Assembly (NCBI GenBank): GCA_017480395.1 | Contig: JAFVAS010000293.1 | Span: 1 to 10,897 of the forward strand | DNA: 10,897 nucleotides | Reading direction: 5' to 3' | Source of the DNA: Oscillospiraceae bacterium | GTDB taxonomy: Bacteria; Bacillota; Clostridia; Oscillospirales; Oscillospiraceae | Part shown: positions 1-6,933 of the stretch, piece after piece | How positions within the stretch are numbered: position 1 is the stretch's first letter | How the letters are laid out: every line of letters starts with the position of its first letter | The notes under the pieces: model-generated | What the model was told of the DNA's origin: nothing | Database searches by the model: none | The model's input: the letters and a program-made list of their open reading frames with translations, nothing else | Position numbers and translations under genes: made by a program

Positions 1-2142
1 GTTCTCCCGCCAGAGGAACCCGCCCCCGGTCTCCATACCCAGATAGCCGAAGGAGCCGTTGGTCAGCGGAATGCTCCACCGCACCGCGGGCAGCTGTGCC
101 CGGATCTTAAGCACAAAGGTCTCCCCCTCCCAGGCAAATTGCGGCGCTTCGCCGGAGGGAATCGTCCAGCGCAGCACCCGCCCCGGCTGGGGCAGATCGG
201 TCTCCGGGGGCGGCAGCTCATCCACCAGGGCGGCGCACATGCCCCGCAGCAGCGCCTCCACCTCCGGCTTCGGCGAGACGCGGTGCACGCCGGGCAACGC
301 CCGGTCTCCCCCCTCCGCCGGGGAGAGCAGCACAAAATCCGATTCCAGTCCCGCCGCGTAGAGCAGCTGGTGGGCCGCCAGCCAGCCCGGGGCGATGGCC
401 CCGTCCCGGCAGAGAAAGACTGGCCGGTCGCCGGAGATCCCCAGGGGCCAGAGGTCGCTCTGGATTCCCGGTGCCCCCTCCCGGCCCCGCAGGGGCGGCG
501 TCAGCATCCGGGAGAGCAGGCCCATGGCCCGCAGCATTGTCTCCCGGCCCGGCGCATCCGGCAGGGCCGCGCCGCAGTTCTCCCCGGTCTGGAGGGAAAC
601 GCAGAGCGCCGTCTCCCGGCCCGCCGGGAGGCGGACATCCTTCTCCAGCAGGGTCAGGGGTTCCTCCGGCGGCAGTCCCAGCGCGAGGGCACGGTCAGAC
701 GCCTCCGGCCCGACGAGGGCCAGCACCTCCCCGTCCTGCCACGCCACCGTCAATTCTCCACTCGGCGCGCTGCCCCGGCGGCGGAATCGGATGCAGTCCG
801 CCGCCACGGCCCAGTCCACCCGCAATCCGCCAAAGGCCGGGTGGGCCAGGTGCTCCCGCTCCGTGGCCAGCTGGGGATGCACCAGGCAGAGCAGCCGCCC
901 CTCGATGCGCCGCTCTCCCCGCAGCCGCAGGCGGCAGCTCAGCCCCTCTCCCGTCCGCCTCAGCTCCAGGCCGACGGTCAGCGCATCCATTCTCTGCTCC
1001 AGCGTCACGGCGTCTCCGGAGATGCGCCAGCGCAGCTGCGCCCCCTCCGGGGCGGGAAAGAGGGCGGTCACCGTCTCCCCCTCCGCCAGGCAGAACAGCG
1101 GCGGCAGCCGCCCCACAAGGAGCTGGATTTCCTCCGCGTTCATGCGGATGCGGCCGTTGTTGGACACCTGGGCGCTCCACCCCGTCCCGGGCAGCAGCGT
1201 CCACAGGATGTGCTCCTTCGCGCAGCCCCGGCCCTCCAGCGTCCAGCCGCCGGCGCGTTCCCCGGCGCTCCGACCGGGTGCGGTGCGGCGCAGATCCAGC
1301 GGCCTGGAGAAGCGGGGAATCTCCTCCTCCAGCAGCGGCGTATAGGCCGCCATGGCGGGCTCCGCGCAGAACCGGGCCACCATCCGGTTGGACAGCAGGG
1401 CGTTGTCGATGGCCACCATGCTCATCCCCATGTGGTGGGCCATCCAGCTCTTGACCAGGCGAACCCCCGCTTCGTCGAACTGGGCCGCCTCATAGAGGCC
1501 GTATCTGCCCCCCAGCCGAAGCCGGTGCAGCCGCTTCAGATTGTCCACCGCCCGGTGGGGCACCAGGGGCAGCGCCAGAAAGGTGGCGTAGGGCGCGGCC
1601 ACATAGTCCTCCCGGTGCTCTCCGCACAGGGCGAGCTTGGGAGCGCCGTTGGCGCGGTAGCCGTAATGCCCCGCCCCGTCCCGCTCCGGGATGCCCGACT
1701 CGGACACCCCCCAGGGGGCGCGATTGCGCCGCCCCCAGCGCAGCTGCTCCCCCACGCAGAAGGCCAGGCTCTCATAGAGGGCGGAGTCCTCCGGCAGCGG
1801 CAGCAGAAGGTGGGGCATAAAGTATTCAAACATCGTGCCAAACCAGGCGGCCATCCCCTGATAGCCGTCGGAGGCGAGCATGCACCGGCTCAGGCGCGAC
1901 CAGTGCCGCCGCTCCACCTGGCCCAGCGCCAGCGCCGAAAAGCTCAGAAGCCGGGCCTCGCTGGCCATTAAGTCATAGTGGGCGGCGGAGAAGCTGTCCT
2001 CCGCCGGGGTGTAGGAGATATAAAACAGCTCCTTATCCCCGTCATACAGCGCGGCCAAATCAGTCTGTTCCGCCAGCGCCCGGGCCCGCTGCGCCAGGGA
2101 ATCCTCCCCCAGCTCGTCCAGCCCCGCCGACAGGGCGATCAG
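1..2142 (-). pseudogene. Continuation of the glucan synthase-like gene after the in-frame TGA (cyclization domain and GH94-like start), partial at window edge
   Basis: Checking all 714 triplets in the frame of the upstream part shows no further stop before the window edge. The translation is family-like throughout: YDLMASEARLLSFSALALG and VERRHWSRL (about 1960-1885), WFGTMFEYFMPHLLLPLP (about 1790-1846), APWGVSESGIPERDGAG (about 1670-1720), YVAAPYATFLALPLVPHRA, GLYEAAQFDE, then SWMAHHMGMSMVAIDNALLSNR (about 1385-1452). These match the glucoamylase-like domain of NdvB/Cgs, which in a characterised Thermoanaerobacter enzyme performs cyclization (GH189). Below about 1,200 the sequence becomes beta-rich (WSAQVSNNGRIRMN and onwards), consistent with the N-terminal sandwich of a GH94-type phosphorylase region. 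I see no good ribosome binding site for restart; the first ATG, near 1,968, has none. I label it pseudogene because of the stop, but the lack of any other lesion means a sequencing error or readthrough could make 1-4887 one functional gene. The left end is cut by the window. Confidence 0.7.
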
Positions 2143-4887
2143 TCAGGCGCAGAGGTTGCCGCTGTCCACCGAGGAGACCACCTGCGGCTCCATGGGGGCG
2201 AGGGTGCGGGTGTGATACCAGTTGTAGAGGTTGCCCTGCCACTTCTCCATCTGTTCCAGAGCGTCCAGACAGCCGCCGATGCGCTCCAGCGCCCGGCCCC
2301 GGCTCTCCAGCTCCAGGTCGATGGCCGCCAGACAGCTCAGAAGCCCGAAGCCGATGTTGGTGGGGGACGTGCGCTCCGCCACCTCCATGCCCCCGGGAAG
2401 CTGCACATTGTCCGGGGGAAGGAAATTGCGCTCCCAGGTCATGTGATCGGCAAAGAATCCGTAGATCTGCTCCGCCTCGTGGCGCAGCCAGCCCCGCTCC
2501 TCCCGGTTCAGCCGCAGGCCCTCCCGCCGCCGATCCAGCCGCAGGACGACCAGAGGCACGGCAAGCCACGCCGCCGCCAGGGGCCACCAGCGGAAATCCC
2601 GGAACAGGACAAGGCCAAGGCCGCAGGCCCAGCCCGGGACGGCGGTGAGCAGAAAATCTGACGACGCCCGGTGGGCGCTGCCCGCCACGCTCCATTGCAG
2701 GCGGTTTTTGTGGGAGACAAAGCTGCGCCAGAGGGCGAGGACGATGGCGCTGGCATTGACAAAGGCCTCCACGGGCAGGAGCAGCAGCTGCACCAGCGCC
2801 GCGAGGGCGATTCTGCCCTGCTCGGGCAGCATCCGGGCGTGGAAGCGCCGGTTTCCGGGCCGGAAGAAGCCCAGCACCACCCGCAGCGCCCCCTCCAGAA
2901 AGAGGCAGAGCAGGGCCGCCGCCCCCAGCAGGGCGTCCCCCGTCCAGGCCCAGAGCAGCAGCGCCGACAGCACGGCAATGGGGGTCAGGCTCCGCCGCAG
3001 GTTACCCGCCAGCTTCCGGCGGCTCTCCCCGCCCAGCTGCCGTTTTGGGGCCAGCCAGGGGAGGTTCTGCCAGTCCCCCCGCATCCAGCGGTGCTGCCGC
3101 CGGTAGTAGGAGGCGACGCTGCCCGGAAAGGCGTCGGTAAAGCTGACGCCGCCGCAGAAGCCGCAATGGAGGTACTCCCCCTCCAGGAAATCGTGGGAGA
3201 GCACCGTCCCCTCCGGCAGCCGCCCATCCAGGCACTTCAGATAGGCGTCGATGTCCAGGATCCCCTTGCCGGAGAAGGTGGCGCTGTCGTAGAGGTCGTG
3301 CCGCCACTCCGCCGCGCCGCCCCGATAGGGCTCCGACCCGGCGCATCCGGCGAACAGCCGGGCAAACCAGGTCTGACCGGCGGAGGTCAGATCGACCCGG
3401 ATCTGGGGCTGGAGCAGGCCGTAGCCCCGGACGACCCGGCGGGTCTTCCCCTCCACGACGGGACGGTTCAGGGGGTGGAGCATCGCCCCCACCAGGGGGC
3501 GGACGGTCTCCACCCCGGTGCGGGTGTCGCTGTCCAGGGTCAGCAGGAATCGCACGTCCCGCAGCCGCGTCCGGTCACCGGAGTAGACCGGAATGCCGCT
3601 CTCCCTCCGGCGCAGGTAGCGGGCCAGCTCCAGAATGGCCCCCCGCTTGCGCTCCCAGGGGACGTACCGCCCCCGCTCCGGCTGAAACTGCGGCGCGCGG
3701 AAGAAGAGGAAAAAACGCCCGTCATAGCGGCGGTTGAGGGCGTCAAACCGGGCCGACAGCGCGGCAAGGCTCTGCCGCTCCGCCTGGCCCATGGGCTTTT
3801 CCCCCTCGGGCAGGTCGGCCAGCAGACCCAGGGAGAGCTCTCCCCCGCAGTCCCGGTTGGCGAGGTAGATCTGCTCCAGCCGATCCAGCTCCTCCTCGCC
3901 GTCCCCGGTCAGCAGCACGGTCTTGACCAGCAGCGTCCGCCCCTGGGGTGGGATACCCTGGGCCAGCTCCAGCCCAAAGACCTCCCGCGCGGGCAGAAAG
4001 CGGAACAGGCAGAGCTGCACCGGAACCTGGCAGACGGCGTAGTCCAGCAGGGCGTAGAGGGGCAGCAGCCAGAACCGCCCGGAGCAAAGGGTCAGCCCCG
4101 CCGACAAAGCCAGGGAGAGCAGCACCTGGGTGGGAAAGAGCCAGCGCCGCAGAGCTTGCAGGACAGCGCCGTCCGCCGGGTAGAGGGCAAAGCCGATGTG
4201 GGCCTCACCGCTGCGCTCCACGATCCTGCGGGCCATCTCCGGCTCAGTACAGTCCTCCCGCCGGGCCAGGCGCTCCGTGCGCAGGCGGTAGGCGGCTCTC
4301 CCCCGCTGCGTCATCTGGAGGTAGACCCCCGACGGCTCCTGAGCGTAGACAACGTGGATGGGGCTGACCGTCTCACCGATCTTGGCGCAGTCCAAATCGC
4401 CCAGCTGCCGCAGGCCCTGGATGGCCTCCTGCACCGAATCCGTCTGGGCCTCCAACTCCTCCAGCAGACAGATCTGCAGCGCGGGCAGCAGGAAGCGCAG
4501 CTCCACCCCCCGCAGGGGGACAGTGCGCTGGAAACCGGTGAGGAAGTCCGTCAGGGCCGTGCGCTCCAGCGGGATGGCCCGGCGGCGCATCTCCCGGGCC
4601 AGGGCGAGGATCCGGGGCGTCTCAGGATCGGCGTCCAGCACGGGCAGCCGGGCATTGCGGCACTCCGCCGCGCTGTCCCGCAGGGCCATGGCGATCAGGA
4701 ACTGGTTCTCCCCGATCCATCGCTCCGCCTCATCCTGAGTCTCCCGGCCCTGCAGCGCCGCAAACCGCGCCGCCCAGCGCTTCGCCCGGGCACGGCAGGG
4801 CTGACGCAGCGAGTGCGGCCCGCGGCACGTCTCCGCCTCCCAGCCCAGCTGGAGGGTCTGGCCCTCCGCATACCAATTCTGTTCCAT
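2143..4887 (-). CDS. Cyclic beta-1,2-glucan synthase-like protein, N-terminal GT84-type part (ends at in-frame TGA)
   Basis: 914 codons related to NdvB/Cgs, the membrane enzymes that build beta-1,2-glucan from UDP-glucose. Visible in order: an NdvB-like N-terminal region (1-240); hydrophobic segments near 247-290; a GT-A-type catalytic region with LDSDT (451-455), SHDFLEGEY (564-572) and RRQHRWMRGDWQ (596-607), an acceptor-site motif resembling QxxRW; further membrane segments near 630-665, 690-720 and 745-783; then the start of the glucoamylase-like domain (SPTNIGFGLLS, 841-851; YNWYHTRTL, 888-896; SSVDSGNLCA, 905-914). The ATG at 4887 is supported by GGGGAGGAG (4895-4903), 7 nt upstream. 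The frame ends at a TGA inside the conserved VDSGNL block, while homologues continue for well over a thousand residues, so this is a truncated product unless the stop is read through. The family assignment is firm. Whether the product is cyclic glucan or another beta-glucan cannot be told from this. It is not part of the trmD operon: a terminator candidate lies between them. Confidence 0.85.
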   Translation of the reverse strand: MEQNWYAEGQTLQLGWEAETCRGPHSLRQPCRARAKRWAARFAALQGRETQDEAERWIGENQFLIAMALRDSAAECRNARLPVLDADPETPRILALAREMRRRAIPLERTALTDFLTGFQRTVPLRGVELRFLLPALQICLLEELEAQTDSVQEAIQGLRQLGDLDCAKIGETVSPIHVVYAQEPSGVYLQMTQRGRAAYRLRTERLARREDCTEPEMARRIVERSGEAHIGFALYPADGAVLQALRRWLFPTQVLLSLALSAGLTLCSGRFWLLPLYALLDYAVCQVPVQLCLFRFLPAREVFGLELAQGIPPQGRTLLVKTVLLTGDGEEELDRLEQIYLANRDCGGELSLGLLADLPEGEKPMGQAERQSLAALSARFDALNRRYDGRFFLFFRAPQFQPERGRYVPWERKRGAILELARYLRRRESGIPVYSGDRTRLRDVRFLLTLDSDTRTGVETVRPLVGAMLHPLNRPVVEGKTRRVVRGYGLLQPQIRVDLTSAGQTWFARLFAGCAGSEPYRGGAAEWRHDLYDSATFSGKGILDIDAYLKCLDGRLPEGTVLSHDFLEGEYLHCGFCGGVSFTDAFPGSVASYYRRQHRWMRGDWQNLPWLAPKRQLGGESRRKLAGNLRRSLTPIAVLSALLLWAWTGDALLGAAALLCLFLEGALRVVLGFFRPGNRRFHARMLPEQGRIALAALVQLLLLPVEAFVNASAIVLALWRSFVSHKNRLQWSVAGSAHRASSDFLLTAVPGWACGLGLVLFRDFRWWPLAAAWLAVPLVVLRLDRRREGLRLNREERGWLRHEAEQIYGFFADHMTWERNFLPPDNVQLPGGMEVAERTSPTNIGFGLLSCLAAIDLELESRGRALERIGGCLDALEQMEKWQGNLYNWYHTRTLAPMEPQVVSSVDSGNLCA

Positions 4888-4945
4888 GGTTCGACTCCTC
4901 CCCGGGGTGTTTTCCTTTCAGTCTCCCCCGGTGCAGGAAAAAATA

Positions 4946-4984
4946 TACAAAAACGAACAAAAGCAGGAGGCATATTCCTCCTTC
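4946..4984 (-). terminator. Rho-independent terminator candidate after trmD
   Basis: On the minus strand, 24 nt after the trmD stop, a perfect 6-bp stem AGGAGG/CCTCCT (4977-4982 with 4965-4970) closes a 6-nt loop. It is followed by a T-rich tract (TTTTGTTCGTTTTTG). The stem is short and the T-tract interrupted, so strength is uncertain. Its place suggests that the trmD operon ends here and that the glucan synthase gene has separate expression. I found no convincing promoter for the latter in 4,888-4,964. Confidence 0.5.
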
Positions 4985-5008
4985 TTCGCTGCGAATCTCT
5001 CAAATTGT

Positions 5009-5779
5009 CTAGGGCGGCGTCTCCTGGGCGGCGTCCTCCTCGGCGATCTCCCGCAGCAGCTTCTGATCCGCCTTGGAGCTCAGATCCAGCTTTGCGTACA
5101 TGTCGGGGCGGCGGTCCCGGGTGCGGCGGATGGACTGCTTTCTGCGCCATTTCTCCACATTCGCGTGGTGGCCGGAGAGCAGGATCGGCGGCACATGCCG
5201 CCCGTGCCAGACCTCCGGGCGGGAATACTGTGGAAATTCCAACAGGCCGTCCCAATGGCTCTCGTTCTCATAGCACGCGGGGTCGGACAGCACCCCCGGC
5301 ACCAGGCGGCACACCGCGTCGGCCACCGCCATGGCTGGGATCTCGCCCCCGGTGAGGACAAAGTCCCCTAGGGAGATCTCCTCGTCCACACACTCCTCGA
5401 TAAAGCGCTCGTCGATCCCCTCATAGTGGCCGCAGACCAGGATCAGCCGATCATAGTCGTCCCGCAGCCGGACGGCGTCCGATTGCCGGAAGGGCTTCCC
5501 GCAGGGGGACATATAGATCGTGCGCACCCGCTCCCCCGCCGGAACGCCCTCCATAATATGGGCCCAGCAGCGGTAGAGGGGGTCAGCCTGCATCACCGCG
5601 CCGTGGCCCCCGCCGTAGGGGTAGTCGTCCACCTGGTTCTGCTTGTTGGTGGTGTAGTCGCGGATCTGGTGGCACTCCACCCGGATATAGCCCCGCTCCT
5701 GGCCCCGGCCCAGAATGGACTCGCACAGCATATCCCCCACCACATCGGGGAACAGCGTCATGATGTCGATCCACATCAT
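5009..5779 (-). CDS. trmD: tRNA (guanine37-N1)-methyltransferase TrmD
   Basis: A 256-residue SPOUT methyltransferase that uses S-adenosylmethionine to make m1G37 in tRNAs with G36, which prevents +1 frameshifting. The trefoil-knot and active-site signatures are all present: DDYPYGGGHGAVM (51-63), CGHYEGIDERF (116-126), ISLGDFVLTGGE (135-146), Asp177 in HWDGLL (the position of the family's catalytic Asp), PQYSRP (183-188) and LLSGHHANVEKWR (200-212). Length is normal for the family. The gene starts MM. The first ATG (5779) is chosen because GGAGG (5790-5794) lies 10 nt upstream; the second ATG would be 13 nt away. The start overlaps the rimM TGA stop (ATGA arrangement), so translation is probably coupled. 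In many bacteria rplS follows trmD; here a terminator candidate and an unrelated gene follow. The stop is TAG. The protein should be cytoplasmic and essential or nearly so. Confidence 0.97.
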   Translation of the reverse strand: MMWIDIMTLFPDVVGDMLCESILGRGQERGYIRVECHQIRDYTTNKQNQVDDYPYGGGHGAVMQADPLYRCWAHIMEGVPAGERVRTIYMSPCGKPFRQSDAVRLRDDYDRLILVCGHYEGIDERFIEECVDEEISLGDFVLTGGEIPAMAVADAVCRLVPGVLSDPACYENESHWDGLLEFPQYSRPEVWHGRHVPPILLSGHHANVEKWRRKQSIRRTRDRRPDMYAKLDLSSKADQKLLREIAEEDAAQETPP

Positions 5780-6270
5780 TGGGCCAATCCCTCCAGCACA
5801 TGGAAGAGGATATACCCCTCCTCCACATGGATCTCCTTCACAAAGGCGGGCACGTCGGGGATCAGATAGGTCTTGTCCCCCTTGACCTCATAGAGATCCT
5901 GGGCGGGATAGGAGAGCACGTCGGTGACGGTGCCGATGACCGTGCCGTTCTCGTCCTCCCGGGCCTCCAGGCCGATCAGGTCGGCCACAAAATGCTTGCC
6001 CGGGGCGAGGCGCACCTCGTCGCGGCGGACCTCGATGACCTTGTTCTTCAGGGGCAGGGCCTTGTCCACGTTGTCGATCCCCTCCAGGGTGAGCAGAATG
6101 TTCTGCTGGTGCACCCGGGCGGAGACCAGGTGCATGGCCACGCCCCCCACATAGATGGTCTTGAACTGCTTCAGAAAGTCGGGCCGGTCACTCCAGGGCT
6201 GCGCCTTCAGCTCCCCCCGGACGCCAAAGGTGTTGACGATCCTGCCGCATTCGATGAATTCTTTTTCCAT
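5776..6270 (-). CDS. rimM: 16S rRNA-processing protein RimM
   Basis: A 164-residue protein that binds ribosomal protein uS19 and helps mature the 30S head domain. Visible are the N-terminal RimM barrel signature CGRIVNTFGVRGELKAQPWSD (about residues 8-28) and a C-terminal PRC-like barrel with DLIGLEAREDENGTVIGTV (97-115), YPAQDLYEV (121-129) and YLIPDVPAFV (135-144). The frame is open further upstream, but the start is placed at ATG 6270: the family begins with this short MEKEF-type leader, a ribosome binding site AAAGGAGA (6276-6283) lies just upstream, and the longer form would run through the terminator-like hairpin at 6293-6327. The stop overlaps the trmD start. Because the hairpin separates it from khpA, rimM-trmD may receive less transcript than rpsP-khpA. 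Confidence 0.96.
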   Translation of the reverse strand: MEKEFIECGRIVNTFGVRGELKAQPWSDRPDFLKQFKTIYVGGVAMHLVSARVHQQNILLTLEGIDNVDKALPLKNKVIEVRRDEVRLAPGKHFVADLIGLEAREDENGTVIGTVTDVLSYPAQDLYEVKGDKTYLIPDVPAFVKEIHVEEGYILFHVLEGLAQ

Positions 6271-6275
6271 TTGCG

Positions 6276-6283
6276 TCTCCTTT
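6276..6283 (-). promoter_or_regulatory. Ribosome binding site that fixes the rimM start
   Basis: The minus strand reads AAAGGAGA, 5 nt before ATG 6270. It lies directly after the hairpin at 6293-6327, which makes the upstream in-frame ATG (6351) an unlikely start. Confidence 0.8.
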
Positions 6284-6292
6284 GCTCTGCCA

Positions 6293-6327
6293 GAAAAAAA
6301 GGATGCCATATAGCGGCATCCTTTTTC
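6293..6327 (-). terminator. Strong intrinsic terminator-like hairpin between khpA and rimM
   Basis: A perfect 7-bp stem GGATGCC (6301-6307) / GGCATCC (6315-6321) encloses a 7-nt loop. It has an A-tract on one side and a T-tract on the other, so it reads as an intrinsic terminator on both strands. On the minus strand the T7 run (6294-6300) follows the stem, 20 nt past the khpA stop. It sits inside an otherwise continuous operon, so it may cause partial termination and lower rimM-trmD output relative to rpsP-khpA. Another possibility is that it mainly stabilises the upstream mRNA 3' end. Confidence 0.75.
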
Positions 6328-6347
6328 GGCTCTCGGCCCTTGGCCCG

Positions 6348-6578
6348 TCAATCGACGATGTCGACGGTGACTCTGGCGTTCTTGCGCTGGGCATAGGCGC
6401 GGACCACGGCACGGATCTCCTTGGCAATACGGCCCTGACGGCCGATCACCTTGCCCATGTCCTCGGGGGCCACACTCAGTTCAAGGACAAGCTCGCCATC
6501 GCAGTCCACCTCGGTCACACGCACCGCTTCCGGATGGTCAACCAGGTTTTGCGCGATATAGGTCAGAAGTTCTTTCAT
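6348..6578 (-). CDS. khpA: KH-domain RNA-binding protein KhpA (YlqC family)
   Basis: A 76-residue protein made almost entirely of one KH fold. The GxxG RNA-binding loop is seen in MGKVIGRQGRIAKEIRAVVR (about residues 41-60), preceded by the beta-strand ELVLELSVAPED and followed by ARVTVDIVD. Length is normal. In streptococci and other Firmicutes, KhpA pairs with the larger KhpB (Jag) to bind many RNAs and influence cell division and elongation. That role is family knowledge and is not shown here. It lies 20 nt after rpsP, the standard position in Firmicutes, and ends at TGA 20 nt before the hairpin. A GAGG about 10 nt before the ATG is a modest ribosome binding site. Confidence 0.93.
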   Translation of the reverse strand: MKELLTYIAQNLVDHPEAVRVTEVDCDGELVLELSVAPEDMGKVIGRQGRIAKEIRAVVRAYAQRKNARVTVDIVD

Positions 6579-6598
6579 AACGTGTGAGCCTCGATTCC

Positions 6599-6838
6599 TT
6601 ACAGGACGCCGGCCTTTTTCAGCAGACCCTTCACGGTCTCGGTGGGCTGGGCACCAGTCTTGATCCAGGCCTGGGCGCGCTCGGCGTCCACCTTGATCTC
6701 GGCGGGATCAGCCAGGGGGTTGTAGGTTCCGATCTCCTCAATGAAGCGGCCATCGCGGGGATAACGGGAATCCGCCACCACGATACGATAGAAAGGAGCC
6801 TTCTTGGCGCCCATACGGCGCAGTCTGATTTTAACCAT
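6599..6838 (-). CDS. rpsP: 30S ribosomal protein bS16
   Basis: A 79-residue bS16, a small-subunit protein that binds 16S rRNA early in 30S assembly. The whole family signature is present: MVKIRLRRMGAKKAPFYRIV (1-20), DSRYPRDGRFIEEIGTYNPL (23-42) and the C-terminal helix region AWIKTGAQPTETVKGLLKKA (57-76). A near-perfect ribosome binding site GGAGGTG (6847-6853) lies 8 nt upstream, as expected for a highly translated gene. It follows ffh by 95 nt. I found no clear promoter in that gap, so transcription may come through ffh, past the weak hairpin there, or from a promoter I cannot recognise. Confidence 0.98.
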   Translation of the reverse strand: MVKIRLRRMGAKKAPFYRIVVADSRYPRDGRFIEEIGTYNPLADPAEIKVDAERAQAWIKTGAQPTETVKGLLKKAGVL

Positions 6839-6877
6839 GTATCATTCACCTCCAAAGATTGTTGACATTTATTATTT

Positions 6878-6897
6878 GAAAAGCGCGGAAAACGCGC
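6878..6897 (-). terminator. Weak hairpin in the ffh-rpsP gap
   Basis: On the minus strand, a 5-bp all-GC stem GCGCG/CGCGC (6893-6897 with 6883-6887) around a TTTTC loop is followed by only four T residues. It might be a leaky terminator for ffh or a leader structure for rpsP. Evidence for either is weak. Confidence 0.35.
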
Positions 6898-6933
6898 AGA
6901 TCAACGAAATAAGGAAAAAAGGAAAACAGAAGA

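Noticed and set aside
139..1971. Long plus-strand open frame of 610 codons opposite the glucan synthase gene
   Set aside because: It is an exact antisense register of the minus-strand gene in GC-rich DNA. The translation is Pro/Arg/Gln-rich without domains and has no ribosome binding site.
2143..2145. Reassigned genetic code with UGA as a sense codon
   Set aside because: khpA, rimM and the parB-like gene in this window end at TGA at the normal family lengths, and the only in-gene TGA is this one.
2143..2190. Selenocysteine at the in-frame TGA
   Set aside because: The bases after the TGA give only weak 4-bp stems and no convincing bacterial SECIS-like loop at the right distance. The enzyme family has no redox chemistry at this site.
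2671..5355. Plus-strand open frame of 894 codons
   Set aside because: It spans two unrelated minus-strand genes and the terminator between them, has low-complexity composition, and is explained by GC-rich third positions of the true genes.
6271..6351. Longer RimM start at 6351
   Set aside because: It would translate the terminator hairpin and add 27 residues not seen in the family. The internal ATG has AAAGGAGA.
6861..6866. TTGACA on the plus strand in the ffh-rpsP gap as a promoter
   Set aside because: No -10 box lies at the proper distance (GCGGAA at 17 nt), and it would point antisense into ffh.
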